Shown one piece after another: positions 1 through 9,146 of a DNA stretch of 27,101 bases. Source of the stretch: an uncultured Bacillus sp. (GTDB lineage: Bacteria; Bacillota; Bacilli; Bacillales_B; DSM-18226). The stretch's first letter is position 1; each line of letters starts with the position of its first letter. The stretch spans positions 1 through 27,101 of the forward strand of contig NZ_CAMLDX010000045.1 of the NCBI RefSeq assembly GCF_946478885.1, written 5' to 3'. Under the pieces are notes generated by a model. The model saw only the letters and a program-made list of their open reading frames with translations. It made no database searches and had not been told where the DNA came from. Made by a program: the position numbers and the translations under genes.

Positions 1-57
1 TTGGCAGGCATGAGTCCGGTCCAATTCCGTATTCATACCAGCCAATTAGCAGCTTAA
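1..57 (+). CDS. IS3-family transposase (OrfB), C-terminal end only
   Basis: Reading from base 1, the frame gives LAGMSPVQFRIHTSQLAA followed by TAA at 55-57. The GMSPVQFR-type ending is typical of IS3-family (IS150 group) OrfB integrase-type transposases, where it follows the last catalytic-domain residues. The catalytic DDE residues lie outside the window, so activity cannot be judged. The gene points toward tagO, and its stop lies 26 bases before the inferred right end of the element. Family assignment rests on the peptide ending together with the terminal repeat just downstream. Confidence 0.8.
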   Translation: MAGMSPVQFRIHTSQLAA

Positions 58-83
58 TATAAAACTCTAACTTTTAGGGGTCA
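1..83 (+). mobile_element. Right end of an IS3-family (IS150-like) insertion sequence
   Basis: After the transposase stop the sequence runs into CTAACTTTTAGGGGTCA, ending at 83. Read outward this is TGACCCCTAAAAGTTAG, matching the usual TGACCCC-type terminal inverted repeat of IS150-group elements. The element ends 31 bases before the tagO stop codon, so it sits directly downstream of tagO without disrupting it. The left end and any target-site duplication are outside the window. Confidence 0.75.
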
Positions 84-114
84 CCTCATAAACACCTTTC
101 GAGACAGACCTTTT

Positions 115-1194
115 TTAGCGGTTTTTAACAGTTGAGTATCGAATGCCTCTTACAATTTTCAGCAAAGGATGATAATTTTTGCCAACAAGACCGATCTTTT
201 CTGCAAAAATTTCAATCGCGATTAACAGTATGACAATTAATGCAATAGAACCTAGTGTTTTGGCCTGAGAGAAGATAATAGCAGCCAAGCCAAAGAAAGC
301 AGCCATAGCATAGATGATTAATACGGTCTGACGATGTGTAAATCCAAGTCTTAGCAGGCAATGATGCAGATGCGATTTATCCGGTGCAGATAACGGCTTT
401 TTATTCACGATACGACGCAAGATGGCAAAGAATGTATCGGAAATTGGCACACCCAGAATAATGATTGGGATGATAAACGAGATTAAGGTTACATTTTTAA
501 AACCGAGCAGTGAAAGCACGGATATCAAAAAGCCCAAGAATAAAGCCCCTGTATCTCCCATAAAAATCTTGGCCGGATGGAAATTGTAAAATAAAAACCC
601 AACGGTACTCGCTAATACAATCGCTCCCATAACGACAACAAATGGGTTTCCGAACAAGATTGCCATCCCGGAAATCGTGATGATAGCAATCGAAGAAACA
701 CCGGCCGCCAAACCATCAAGACCATCAATTAAATTAATCGCGTTTGTAATACCGGCGATCCACAATATCGTAATCGGAATGCTGAGAAATCCGAAATGTA
801 ATTGTTCCTCACTGAACGGTAAATTGATAAATTCCACCTGAATCCCACCGTAGAAAATAACAACACAGGCTGCTAAAATCTGACCGAACAGTTTCATTTT
901 TGGTGAAATCTCATACATGTCATCAAGAATACCGGTGATAATAATAATACCGCTACCAATCATGATGGCCTTCAGGGCATTCGGTAATAGGAATGGTGAC
1001 ACCGGATGGTAAATGAACACGCCGATAACAAAGCTTATATAAATAGCTAAGCCTCCAAGACGAGGCATAATTTTCTGATGGACTTTTCGTTGATTCGGCT
1101 TGTCTGTTGCGCCGATTTTGAATGCTAATTTTTTCACAACAGGAGTAATAAGGATAGAACTGATGAAACATATTAACATCGTTAAGTAAATCAT
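115..1194 (-). CDS. tagO: Undecaprenyl-phosphate GlcNAc-1-phosphate transferase (TagO/WecA family)
   Basis: A multi-pass membrane enzyme that transfers GlcNAc-1-phosphate from UDP-GlcNAc to undecaprenyl phosphate. This is the priming step for wall teichoic acids and related wall glycans in Bacillus. The 359-aa length matches B. subtilis TagO. The family motifs are visible: an Asp pair at about residues 91-92, NLIDGLDG at 154-161, MGDTG at 212-216 and the His-rich HLHH at 275-278. I chose the ATG at 1194 (MIYLTMLI) because AAGGAGGAT lies just upstream; the longer reading from 1224 has no ribosome binding site in front. It has its own extended -10 promoter and is separated from rfbD by 536 bases, so it may be expressed independently of the rhamnose operon. 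It is the only priming transferase in the window, which makes it the likely initiator for the glycan made here. Confidence 0.93.
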   Translation of the reverse strand: MIYLTMLICFISSILITPVVKKLAFKIGATDKPNQRKVHQKIMPRLGGLAIYISFVIGVFIYHPVSPFLLPNALKAIMIGSGIIIITGILDDMYEISPKMKLFGQILAACVVIFYGGIQVEFINLPFSEEQLHFGFLSIPITILWIAGITNAINLIDGLDGLAAGVSSIAIITISGMAILFGNPFVVVMGAIVLASTVGFLFYNFHPAKIFMGDTGALFLGFLISVLSLLGFKNVTLISFIIPIIILGVPISDTFFAILRRIVNKKPLSAPDKSHLHHCLLRLGFTHRQTVLIIYAMAAFFGLAAIIFSQAKTLGSIALIVILLIAIEIFAEKIGLVGKNYHPLLKIVRGIRYSTVKNR

Positions 1195-1324
1195 GGATAT
1201 CCTCCTTAATTGTATCTTACCCATTTCACAAAAAAAAGAAACAGGTAAAATCCAGAACCCAAGATCCTAATTTTATCTTGCGTAACTAGTTTTTCCATAC
1301 GGATTATACTACAACAATATGAGG

Positions 1325-1353
1325 ATTATATCACAAATCTAGGAACTTGAGAA
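1325..1353 (-). promoter_or_regulatory. Sigma-A promoter with extended -10 for tagO
   Basis: On the minus strand TTCTCA (1353-1348) is followed after a 17-base spacer by a perfect TATAAT (1330-1325), preceded by TG one base upstream (TGATATAAT), i.e. an extended -10. It lies about 130 bases before the tagO start. A second TATAAT at 1308-1303 lacks a good -35. Confidence 0.6.
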
Positions 1354-1590
1354 TCTTTATTTAGTCTACACCTTTTCGCTGATGTTTACTAGAAATCCTA
1401 ATATTTTCATAGATCATGAATGCCTTATTCCCCATCCATGAAGGGCTTTGACTGGTTACAAGAGATTTTAGCCGCTACACCGCTATGATAATAGGCCTAT
1501 TTTACCGAAACAGACCTTGATAAACACAAAGCTTGCTATCAAAGATGAACTTTTAATGAAAATTATATTTCAGTTACATATGTATCCATT

Positions 1591-1618
1591 TAAAAAATAG
1601 AATCTCCCAAAATTGGAG
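1591..1618 (-). terminator. Weak candidate terminator after rfbD
   Basis: On the minus strand CTCC and GGAG arms with an imperfect A/T interior are followed by ATTCTATTTTTTA. The stem is short (4-6 bp) and 140 bases after the rfbD stop, so termination here is only possible. Confidence 0.3.
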
Positions 1619-1760
1619 TCAGCAAGAATGTTAATAGATCAATCAAATCATACACAAAAAATGGGCATCCAGAAGCCAAACATACGACTTACTGGACAGC
1701 TTCCTTTTTTGCCTTTTTTCTTCTCTAACAAAAACAGTCCTCTATGGCTTAAAGTAACTC

Positions 1761-2612
1761 CTATTTTTGCCCATTCAATTCCTTTAAATAGGCGGATAAG
1801 GCTTCTTTCCAGTCACGGAGCGGAGTAAAGCCCCGCTCTGTCAGCTTGTTTTTGCTGAGAACAGAGTATTTTGGTCTTTTTGCCGGGGTTGGGTATTGTT
1901 CTGTCGTCAACGGATTCAACTTAACCTCTAATCCGGCTTGGCTGAAAATTTCAACCGCAAATTCATACCAGGAGCAGATGCCGCTGTTCGTTGCATGGTA
2001 GACACCGTATTTGTCCGTTTCCGCCATTTCCACCAGCAGTTTCGCTAAATCAACAGTATAGGTTGGTGAGCCGACCTGATCGTGGACGACTCCCAGCTCG
2101 CCGCGTTCCTTACCGAGGCGGAGCATCGTTTTCACGAAATTATGACCGTTTATCCCGTATACCCAGGCAGTACGTACGATATAATATTTATTCAGTGTGC
2201 TTTTTAAAAATTCCTCGCCGGCTAATTTTGTTTTTCCGTAAACGCCGATTGGGTCTGTCTCTTGATCGACCTCGTACGGCTCCGTATTGTTTCCATTGAA
2301 CACATAGTCGGTGCTGATGTACACCATTTTTGCTCCGGCATCTCTCGCTGCTTCTGCTAAATATTTTGTTCCAAGCGCATTAACATGATAAGCCATATCC
2401 TCATCCGATTCAGCTTTGTCCACGTTTGTATAAGCAGCACAATGAATCACGCAATTCGGATTCAGCTTTTTCACATAAGCCTTTACTTCCGCTTCATTTG
2501 TCAGGTCAAAATCCTGGCGATCTGTCCCGTACGCCTGATGGCCCTTTTGCGTTAATTCCTTCACCACATCATGACCTAGCTGACCGTTCACACCGGTTAC
2601 TAAAACAATCAT
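1761..2612 (-). CDS. rfbD: dTDP-4-dehydrorhamnose reductase
   Basis: Catalyses the last step of dTDP-L-rhamnose synthesis, the NAD(P)H-dependent reduction of dTDP-4-dehydro-L-rhamnose, in the cytoplasm. This extended SDR protein of 283 aa has the nucleotide-binding GVNGQLG at residues 7-13, the STDYVFNG segment at about 100-107 and the YxxxK pair at Tyr125/Lys129. Its length is normal for the family. Its ATG overlaps the rfbB stop by four bases (ATGA), so translation is probably coupled, with AGAGGT serving as the ribosome binding site. It is the last gene of the rfbA-rfbC-rfbB-rfbD group. Confidence 0.95.
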   Translation of the reverse strand: MIVLVTGVNGQLGHDVVKELTQKGHQAYGTDRQDFDLTNEAEVKAYVKKLNPNCVIHCAAYTNVDKAESDEDMAYHVNALGTKYLAEAARDAGAKMVYISTDYVFNGNNTEPYEVDQETDPIGVYGKTKLAGEEFLKSTLNKYYIVRTAWVYGINGHNFVKTMLRLGKERGELGVVHDQVGSPTYTVDLAKLLVEMAETDKYGVYHATNSGICSWYEFAVEIFSQAGLEVKLNPLTTEQYPTPAKRPKYSVLSKNKLTERGFTPLRDWKEALSAYLKELNGQK

Positions 2613-3634
2613 TGTTCAACCTCTAATCTATCTCCGTATTGAGACTTGAAGTACTCTTGATATTCACCGGAAATAATGTTTTGCCACCATTCCTGATGGT
2701 TGAGATACCATTCGATTGTCTGTTTAATGCCTGTTTCAAATGTATATTTCGGCTTCCAGCCTAGCTCTGTGCGTAGCTTTGTAGCGTCAATTGCATATCG
2801 GCGATCGTGACCAGGACGGTCTTTGACAAACTTAATTAGCGAATCCGGCTTGCCTAATTGAGCAAGAATCGTTTTTACGATATCGATATTCGTTCTTTCA
2901 TTGTTTCCGCCGACGTTATACACTTCACCGCTGCGTCCATTATGCAGGACAAGATCGATCGCCTGGCAATGATCCTCTACATGAAGCCAGTCGCGGATAT
3001 TTAAGCCGTCCCCGTAAACAGGAAGGTCCTTGTCATGCAAAGCATTAATAATCATTAGCGGAATTAATTTTTCCGGGAAATGATACGGACCATAGTTGTT
3101 TGAGCAACGTGTAATATTGATAGGCAGGCCGTATGTTTCATGGTAGGCACGAACTAAAAGGTCAGCGCCTGTTTTACTTGCACTGTACGGGCTGTTTGGC
3201 GCCAGTGGAGTTTCCTCTGTGAAAAAACCTGTTGCGCCCAGCGTACCATATACCTCATCTGTTGAAACCTGCAGGTATTTTTTTACTCCTATAGTCTTTG
3301 CTGCGTCAAGCAGGGCAAGAGTTCCCTGGATATTCGTTTGCACGAAAATTTCCGGATTGGTAATGCTGCGGTCCACATGGGATTCAGCAGCAAAATTCAG
3401 TACATAGTCAAATTTTTCTTTTTCAAATAAGTCCTGTACAAAAGGGCGATCAGCGATATCGCCTCTAACGAATTTATAATTCGGTTTATTTTCAATTTCC
3501 TTCAGATTTTCAAGATTTCCCGCATAGGTTAATAAATCCAAGTTCACAATTTGATACTCAGGGTATTTATTCACCATATAGCGTACGAAGTTGCTGCCAA
3601 TGAAGCCTGCTCCGCCTGTTATTAATAATTTCAT
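2609..3634 (-). CDS. rfbB: dTDP-glucose 4,6-dehydratase
   Basis: Second enzyme of the dTDP-L-rhamnose pathway; it converts dTDP-glucose to dTDP-4-keto-6-deoxyglucose with bound NAD+. Visible features of the 341-aa protein are the Rossmann motif GGAGFIG at residues 7-13, the catalytic Thr-Asp-Glu triad at 125-127 (VSTDEVYG) and the YxxxK pair at Tyr150/Lys154. The start is supported by AGGAGG seven bases upstream. It overlaps rfbD by four bases and is separated from rfbC by 145 bases that include a stem-loop. Confidence 0.95.
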   Translation of the reverse strand: MKLLITGGAGFIGSNFVRYMVNKYPEYQIVNLDLLTYAGNLENLKEIENKPNYKFVRGDIADRPFVQDLFEKEKFDYVLNFAAESHVDRSITNPEIFVQTNIQGTLALLDAAKTIGVKKYLQVSTDEVYGTLGATGFFTEETPLAPNSPYSASKTGADLLVRAYHETYGLPINITRCSNNYGPYHFPEKLIPLMIINALHDKDLPVYGDGLNIRDWLHVEDHCQAIDLVLHNGRSGEVYNVGGNNERTNIDIVKTILAQLGKPDSLIKFVKDRPGHDRRYAIDATKLRTELGWKPKYTFETGIKQTIEWYLNHQEWWQNIISGEYQEYFKSQYGDRLEVEQ

Positions 3635-3661
3635 GTGATCCTCCTGTTTTCATCAGCTTTT

Positions 3662-3692
3662 CCGAAGGGCTGAAGAACTCAGCCGCCCCATC
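3662..3692. other. Stem-loop between rfbC and rfbB
   Basis: CGAAGGGCTGA and TCAGCcgCCCCaTCG form a stem of about 10 bp with a small bulge around the loop AGAAC. There is no T-run on the minus strand, so it is more likely an mRNA-processing or stability element within the rfb operon than a terminator. Confidence 0.4.
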
Positions 3693-3779
3693 GAAGCCTT
3701 TTTCGAGTCATTCGAATGCCATGATTGCACCATATAAACGTGGGCACGATCGGCTACGTTTCAATTTTTAAAAAGAATA

Positions 3780-4340
3780 TTAGCCTTCGTAAACAAAATT
3801 CAAATGCACTGCTTCTGCTAATGTCGGATGCTTGGTGTCTTTTTCTGAAAGTATCGGGCTGGTTGTCGGCCAGTCAATGCCGAGAGCCGGGTCATTCCAT
3901 AGAATACCGCCGTCATTCTCCGGTGAATAATACTCGTCCACCTTATAAGCAACGGTCGTGTCCGGAACAATCGTACAGAAACCGTGGGCAAAGCCTTTTG
4001 GCACCAGTAGCTGCCGCTTATTATACTCGGATAAAATCACACCGACCCATTGACCGTATGTCGGGGAGCCTTTGCGGATATCGACCGCAACATCATAAAT
4101 AGCTCCTGTAATACAGCGGACAATCTTTGTCTGCGCCTTCGGATTCAATTGGAAATGCAGGCCGCGCAAAGTACCGATCGGTGCTGATAAGGACTGATTA
4201 TCCTGGATCAGATCATAGTGCAAACCCAGTTCCTCAAAGACTTTTTTATTATAAGTTTCCATAAAATAACCGCGGTGGTCACCAAAAACCTTTGGTTCTA
4301 AAATCATTACACCAGGCAATTTTGTTTCAATTTTATTCAT
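3780..4340 (-). CDS. rfbC: dTDP-4-dehydrorhamnose 3,5-epimerase
   Basis: Third enzyme of the dTDP-L-rhamnose pathway, a cupin-fold epimerase acting at C3 and C5 of the 4-keto sugar. Its 186 aa are typical. RGLHFQ (residues 59-64) carries the catalytic base His62, and Tyr132 in the AYK segment fits the expected acid. LVPKGFAHGF (112-121) is the conserved barrel strand. GAGGT precedes the ATG. It starts 14 bases after the rfbA stop, so rfbA-rfbC are clearly co-transcribed. Confidence 0.95.
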   Translation of the reverse strand: MNKIETKLPGVMILEPKVFGDHRGYFMETYNKKVFEELGLHYDLIQDNQSLSAPIGTLRGLHFQLNPKAQTKIVRCITGAIYDVAVDIRKGSPTYGQWVGVILSEYNKRQLLVPKGFAHGFCTIVPDTTVAYKVDEYYSPENDGGILWNDPALGIDWPTTSPILSEKDTKHPTLAEAVHLNFVYEG

Positions 4341-4354
4341 TGTTAAGACCTCGC

Positions 4355-5239
4355 TTATTGGTTGGAGTTAGAACTTGTATTAGCAATTCTCATTAAATAT
4401 TGACCGTATTGATTTTTCAACAGCGGTTTTGCCAATTCGATGAGCTTATCTTTTGTAATATACCCCATTTTGAAGGCAATCTCTTCAAGGCAAGCAATTT
4501 TTAATGACTGGCGTTTTTCAATCGTTTCAATAAATTGTGATGCCTCTAACAAAGATTTATGTGTTCCTGTATCAAGCCAAGCATAGCCGCGTCCCAGCAG
4601 CTCCACATTCAGTTCACCTAATTCAAGATATCTTTTATTGATATCGGTAATTTCTAATTCGCCTCGCTCAGATGGCTTGATGTTTTTCGCAATTTCCACT
4701 ACCCGATTATCATAGAAATAGAGCCCTGTGACGGCATAGTTTGATTTTGGTGCTGTCGGCTTTTCTTCAATCGAAACTGCCTTGCCTTCGTCATCAAATT
4801 CTACAACGCCAAACCGCTCCGGATCATTGACGTAGTAACCAAATACGGTTGCACCATTTTCACGTGATTCTGCCTTCTCTAACAGCTTTGTTAAGCCATG
4901 GCCATAGAATATATTATCTCCTAGCACAAGTGCTACATTGTCATCGCCGATAAATTCCTCTCCGATGAGGAAGGCCTGCGCCAGTCCACCTGGGTGCGGC
5001 TGTACTTTATATGAAAGATGTATCCCAAAGTCCGACCCATCCCCTAAGCTTTGTTCAAAGCGCGGGGTATCCTGCGGAGTAGAGATAATCAAAATGTCTT
5101 TGATTCCTGCGAGCATTAAAACAGATAATGGATAATAAATCATCGGTTTATCATATACAGCCAACAGTTGTTTTGACACAACCTTTGTCAAAGGATAAAG
5201 TCTTGTTCCGCTCCCGCCTGCTAGAATAATTCCTTTCAT
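4355..5239 (-). CDS. rfbA: Glucose-1-phosphate thymidylyltransferase
   Basis: First enzyme of the dTDP-L-rhamnose pathway; it makes dTDP-glucose from dTTP and glucose-1-phosphate. The 294-aa protein has the nucleotidyltransferase signature [11 protein letters not shown] at residues 8-18, the metal-binding VLGDNIFYG at about 104-112, EEKP near 158 and the WLDTGTH loop near 221. A GGGAG sequence lies before the ATG. It is first in the rfbA-rfbC-rfbB-rfbD order. The 225-base gap upstream holds no convincing promoter, so read-through from the glycosyltransferase genes is possible. Confidence 0.95.
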   Translation of the reverse strand: MKGIILAGGSGTRLYPLTKVVSKQLLAVYDKPMIYYPLSVLMLAGIKDILIISTPQDTPRFEQSLGDGSDFGIHLSYKVQPHPGGLAQAFLIGEEFIGDDNVALVLGDNIFYGHGLTKLLEKAESRENGATVFGYYVNDPERFGVVEFDDEGKAVSIEEKPTAPKSNYAVTGLYFYDNRVVEIAKNIKPSERGELEITDINKRYLELGELNVELLGRGYAWLDTGTHKSLLEASQFIETIEKRQSLKIACLEEIAFKMGYITKDKLIELAKPLLKNQYGQYLMRIANTSSNSNQ

Positions 5240-5464
5240 TGAATTCCACTCCCATTTTCCATAATTTTTCTTTGCCTAATGGGCTGTATTTTTTCTGTTC
5301 AGCCTTAAAAAAAATCAACCTCAACATACACAACAAATAGGTCAAATCATGAAGGGTTGAAAGTCAGATCATTTCAGCAGTCCGCATGTTCGCACTATTC
5401 CCTAATAGAACTTGACTTATTTGCAGTGTAGTTATCCCATATACATCATCCTCCAAGCTTACAT

Positions 5465-6307
5465 TCATTTCAATAAAGAAACCAGCTTTTTTAAAGTGTG
5501 CATCGCAATTTTCTTATTGCTGACTGTAAGTATCTGTTTCAGAAAGCGTTTTGCAAGCTGTGTTCGATAGGATGAAAACAAGTCTTTCTTATAATTTTTG
5601 TAAAAATTTATTTCAGAATCTAATATATTTTTATAACGATCCAGTGAAACCCGTTCGTAATCCATGACAGACAATTCATGTTCTAGCGTAATATCTAAAA
5701 GGAGGACCTTAAATCCCTTACGATAAATTTCAAAAAAAAGCCAATGATCAAGGTAATCTAGTGAAAACTCAGTATTAAAACTGCCCAATTCATTTAAAAA
5801 AGAAACCTTAATTAAACTGCCTGAGTTAATCGCCATGACCGGTTTTTCCTGTAAACCCAGTCTCGGCCTCATCTCTGTCAGCGGACGCAGTGTATGACTG
5901 TAAACTGGTGAAATCATGGTATTCTCACAGTTGATTTTCGGCACGACAGCAGCCACATCATCCGGTATCTCAGGTAAGTGCAGGACATGGTCGATATAAG
6001 CGTCGGTGAGCTCGGTATCGTGATCAAGCAAAAGAAGCCACTTACTGCCATTTTCCACAGCAGCAGACAGGGCAAAATTGTATGCTTCAGCGATTCCCAA
6101 ATTCCGTGCATCATGGAAATAGGATATATGTATCCCCTCATAATCGAGAGGAGAAAACAGCTGTTTTTCCGGACTGTTGTCATATAAAACAAGTGCTATT
6201 TCACTGCAGGATTGTCCCTTGTTAAACAGCGTTTGTTTCAACGTCTGAAAGGTTACACTTTCCTCCGGTTTTTGCTTATAAAGAACCATGACCATGGTGA
6301 TGTTCAT
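5465..6307 (-). CDS. GT2-family glycosyltransferase, possibly a rhamnosyltransferase
   Basis: A cytoplasmic GT-A fold enzyme of 280 aa expected to add one sugar to the lipid-linked repeat unit. The N-terminal strand MNITMVMVLYKQ and the DHD metal-binding motif at residues 95-97 (LLLLDHDTEL) are typical of family 2. The overall form resembles RfbF-type rhamnosyltransferases, and its position directly upstream of rfbACBD makes rhamnose a reasonable donor, but that is inference. It overlaps the polymerase gene by ATGA, and GAGGG gives a good ribosome binding site. No transmembrane segment is obvious. Confidence 0.85.
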   Translation of the reverse strand: MNITMVMVLYKQKPEESVTFQTLKQTLFNKGQSCSEIALVLYDNSPEKQLFSPLDYEGIHISYFHDARNLGIAEAYNFALSAAVENGSKWLLLLDHDTELTDAYIDHVLHLPEIPDDVAAVVPKINCENTMISPVYSHTLRPLTEMRPRLGLQEKPVMAINSGSLIKVSFLNELGSFNTEFSLDYLDHWLFFEIYRKGFKVLLLDITLEHELSVMDYERVSLDRYKNILDSEINFYKNYKKDLFSSYRTQLAKRFLKQILTVSNKKIAMHTLKKLVSLLK

Positions 6308-7656
6308 TTGAGACCCTCTTTTATACTAATTTCTTTCCTTTGCTGTGAAATGATGAGAAGAACTAAGAAAAAGCTGATCCCTATTGGATTGTTAATAAAT
6401 GGATTAATATTGGTTAATAATAATACTCCCATAAAAGCAGCCAAAAGAGCAACATCTAGCGAGGATACCCTCTGACCCCTTTTATAGCTGACATGATAAT
6501 TATAATACACGATCAAAAAGAGACATCCCCATATAGCCAGACCAATGATACCTTGTTCCACCAAAATATCAAGAAAACTCATTTCTATTCCGGTGATTCT
6601 TCCAGCGATCTCTGACCCATATCCAGTTCCAATAATAAGATTCGCCGGTTTGGATAAGATATGTATCGAATCCTCAATAAACTCCATCCGCTTATTGACG
6701 CTGACATCGTCTACTTCCTCTTTATATTTTTTATCTTTCTTTTCATCATCACTGTACTTATGGCTTTGGGTCACATCTGTTCCAAAACGCTCAAGTGTCA
6801 TATTTTCAAATAAAAACGGCACAACCATAATGACAAGGAGGGAGATTACCAATCGTTTGATAAAATCCTTTGTCTTTAGGAGTTGTTTACACTTGTTCGC
6901 AAATCCTTTAATCGGATCGACAATGATTTTGATATCAAAAAGGATAATCATAATAATACTCACCATAAAGGCAAGTAAAAATCCTCTTGTTTCCGACCAA
7001 AGCACAGATATAGAACCGACAATGATCAGCACAGTATTCAATTTGCTATATTTTTTATGCAATAGATCATTAAATGCAAGGATTATTCCGATTAAGACAA
7101 AGAAATGACTTTTATAAAAGACACTGTTGCTCGGTCTGAAAAATAAATCATCATTCATAATCGTGTTCATAAATTTCCAGAAATGATAAAAGTCAGCCGC
7201 AAAAATCGTCTTCCCTAAAATAGAAACAGTTATGGTAAATATCGATACGACGATTGCACTGTACTTTAATAAAGTAATGATTCTTTGCAATGGAAAACGA
7301 TCTTTTGCTATATAATAAGCCAATGGGAAAAACAGGACAATGTAAGAAACTCTGAGAAAGTCCGTGACGATGGCTCCTAACGGATTTCCATTAATAAAGC
7401 CGACCAGACTGCTGACACAGAACCAGGCAATCAAGACATAGATTCCAATGGAAACCGGATTAAAACGAAAAAATGTATTAATTTCTTTATTAAAAATGGC
7501 TTTTTCTTTTATAATGCGAAAGATGAAAGTTCCTAATAAAAGCAGGAACAAAACTTGCCGAATGGACACAAGGCCAAAATCAATCAACCTGCCTCCTCCG
7601 CCAATGAATATTTCCACAAAAAAAACAGTTAATAATATTTTTTCAAATCGATTCAT
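6304..7656 (-). CDS. O-antigen/Wzy-type polysaccharide polymerase (copy 1)
   Basis: A strongly hydrophobic protein of 450 aa with many predicted membrane spans and one long charged extracytoplasmic-type segment after MTLERF (roughly residues 285-325). The SETRGF motif and the later GTGYGSE and NINPFINNP segments fit the O-antigen ligase/polymerase (Wzy_C) superfamily. It should join flipped repeat units outside the membrane. I chose ATG at 7656 (MNRFEK), which has GTGAGG seven bases upstream; the upstream TTG at 7662 is too close to it. It is paralogous to the protein at 14791-16116. It overlaps the GT2 gene downstream and follows the acyltransferase by 54 bases. Confidence 0.85.
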   Translation of the reverse strand: MNRFEKILLTVFFVEIFIGGGGRLIDFGLVSIRQVLFLLLLGTFIFRIIKEKAIFNKEINTFFRFNPVSIGIYVLIAWFCVSSLVGFINGNPLGAIVTDFLRVSYIVLFFPLAYYIAKDRFPLQRIITLLKYSAIVVSIFTITVSILGKTIFAADFYHFWKFMNTIMNDDLFFRPSNSVFYKSHFFVLIGIILAFNDLLHKKYSKLNTVLIIVGSISVLWSETRGFLLAFMVSIIMIILFDIKIIVDPIKGFANKCKQLLKTKDFIKRLVISLLVIMVVPFLFENMTLERFGTDVTQSHKYSDDEKKDKKYKEEVDDVSVNKRMEFIEDSIHILSKPANLIIGTGYGSEIAGRITGIEMSFLDILVEQGIIGLAIWGCLFLIVYYNYHVSYKRGQRVSSLDVALLAAFMGVLLLTNINPFINNPIGISFFLVLLIISQQRKEISIKEGLK

Positions 7657-7710
7657 ATACAAACCTCACATATATCCATAGGGATCCCCTCACGCGGATC
7701 TCTTCCCTAG

Positions 7711-8781
7711 TTATAAATTTATTTTGGCACCTGCACTCCTTCTCAGCCTTATCGATTTAAACATTACCTTTTTATATTTTAACGCTCTCTTCTCCACTAA
7801 ATACCACGAGATTATGGCAAATAGAAGCGTGAATGGGAAGGCAAGTAAAAAGTTTTCCCAATGAGTAAGCTGATTATGAAAAAGATAACTCATGATTTGC
7901 TGGATTGGAAATGCATATATATAAATTCCGTAAGAAAAATCTCCATATTTCCCAAAGTTTTGTAATTTAACTCTTGTATCAAATGCAAAATAGAAAATCA
8001 AATACGTCCCAAAAATCGTGAACGCATAGACAAAGTAGCCCATTTTAACGGTTATCATTAAGATAATAAGGGATATGATAGCCATCCAGCCGTTCATTTT
8101 TATGTGCTTTCTGAAAAGATAAACAACCATTCCTGCTCCAAAATAGCGAAATAAATCCGTATACAGCCCGCCAATGCCTAAAAAATACAAGGCAGAAGCA
8201 AGGATAAATCCAACCAATACCACTCTCTTATCAAGCAGTCTTACAACACCAAGGGCAGCCACAACAATGTAAAAGAAAAACTCATACCACAATGTCCATA
8301 AAGAGCCATTGACCGCCACAGGCCATACGTTGGTCTGGAACACGCCCGGAAGGTCATACTGAATCCAATACAATGTAATGGTCTTGAGGTAATCAAACGT
8401 TTCACGGTTCTTAAAGTAGTCTTTTACACTTAATTCAGTAAAAATCGGTCCCAATAAAAGAATGGTCAGGAACACACAAAAGATAAGTCCAGGGAAAATC
8501 CGCAAGACTCTAGCTTTGAAATAATAGATCGGATCCTTTGACCTATCATAGCTTTGGGTAATCAGAAAGCCACTGATGACAAAAAAAATACTGACTGCCA
8601 GTTCACCCAATGTCATTTGTCCCTTTGAAAAAACAGCAAAAGCCTCTGATGCATTATTACCGGTGGTTAATGGATAGGCATGGGAAAAAATAACGCAAGT
8701 TGCTGCAACAAATCGAATAAAATCAAGATTATTTTTCCTTTCATCGATGCATAGATCAACAGTTTTTCCGCTTAAAAACAT
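7711..8781 (-). CDS. Acyltransferase-3 family (OafA/YrhL-like) membrane acyltransferase
   Basis: A 356-aa multi-pass membrane protein of the acyltransferase-3 family, which O-acylates surface polysaccharides using cytoplasmic acyl-CoA. Visible family features are NNLDFIRFVAA at residues 17-27, with Arg23 and the catalytic-type His34 in IFSHAYPL, then FFVISGFLIT at about 66-75. The length fits a stand-alone transmembrane domain without the extra SGNH domain. The ATG is preceded by AAGGCGGG. It probably decorates the repeat unit (acetyl is the commonest group, but this is not determinable here). An extended -10 promoter about 75 bases upstream may give it independent expression. Confidence 0.88.
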   Translation of the reverse strand: MFLSGKTVDLCIDERKNNLDFIRFVAATCVIFSHAYPLTTGNNASEAFAVFSKGQMTLGELAVSIFFVISGFLITQSYDRSKDPIYYFKARVLRIFPGLIFCVFLTILLLGPIFTELSVKDYFKNRETFDYLKTITLYWIQYDLPGVFQTNVWPVAVNGSLWTLWYEFFFYIVVAALGVVRLLDKRVVLVGFILASALYFLGIGGLYTDLFRYFGAGMVVYLFRKHIKMNGWMAIISLIILMITVKMGYFVYAFTIFGTYLIFYFAFDTRVKLQNFGKYGDFSYGIYIYAFPIQQIMSYLFHNQLTHWENFLLAFPFTLLFAIISWYLVEKRALKYKKVMFKSIRLRRSAGAKINL

Positions 8782-8856
8782 TCAGCACCCGCCTTTTTCC
8801 TCGGAAAGTACCCTTTTTAAATTTCGACACTTTCTTATTCATTTTTACAAGTGTAA

Positions 8857-8865
8857 ATTATAGCA
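8857..8865 (-). promoter_or_regulatory. Extended -10 promoter before the acyltransferase gene
   Basis: The minus strand reads TGCTATAAT, a full extended -10, about 75 bases upstream of the acyltransferase start. No good -35 is seen. It is directly followed by the palindrome TTACActTGTAA (8845-8856), placed where a repressor could bind at the transcription start. Confidence 0.45.
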
Positions 8866-9146
8866 TTATCCTGTAGAATTTTGTATCCTTAATTTTTTAC
8901 AATTCTAGATTTACCAGCACTGTAACAAAGGGGATGGCTCGCTTTACTCGGATATGGCTAATGAATTTTTCGATTAATAAAAGCAGGAAGGGACTTACAT
9001 ACTGTTTTGTGGAATGGTAAAAAAGTCCATAGATTGGGCATGCTTGTGGTGAGCGTTTTCCGGAGAAAAGAAAGATGGGACAAAAGATATGTCGAAAAAG
9101 CTGCAGGATGCCCCCTCCTCTTGAATGCTGATAAGGGTTAGGAAGA

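Larger units (their letters stand above)
1225..1760. other. Intergenic region between rfbD and tagO
   Basis: This AT-rich stretch of 536 bases lies downstream of rfbD and upstream of tagO on the minus strand. It holds the tagO promoter near 1325-1353 and a weak hairpin with a T-run near 1591-1618. I see no convincing gene: the open frames lack ribosome binding sites and look random. Its length for a gap inside an otherwise compact strand suggests an old rearrangement or a lost gene. Confidence 0.5.

Noticed and set aside
1613..1828. Plus-strand frame crossing the rfbD end
   Set aside because: Overlaps rfbD antisense, has no ribosome binding site and reads as low-information sequence.
5240..5464. 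Separate promoter for rfbACBD
   Set aside because: TTGACC occurs on the minus strand but no acceptable -10 lies 16-18 bases later.
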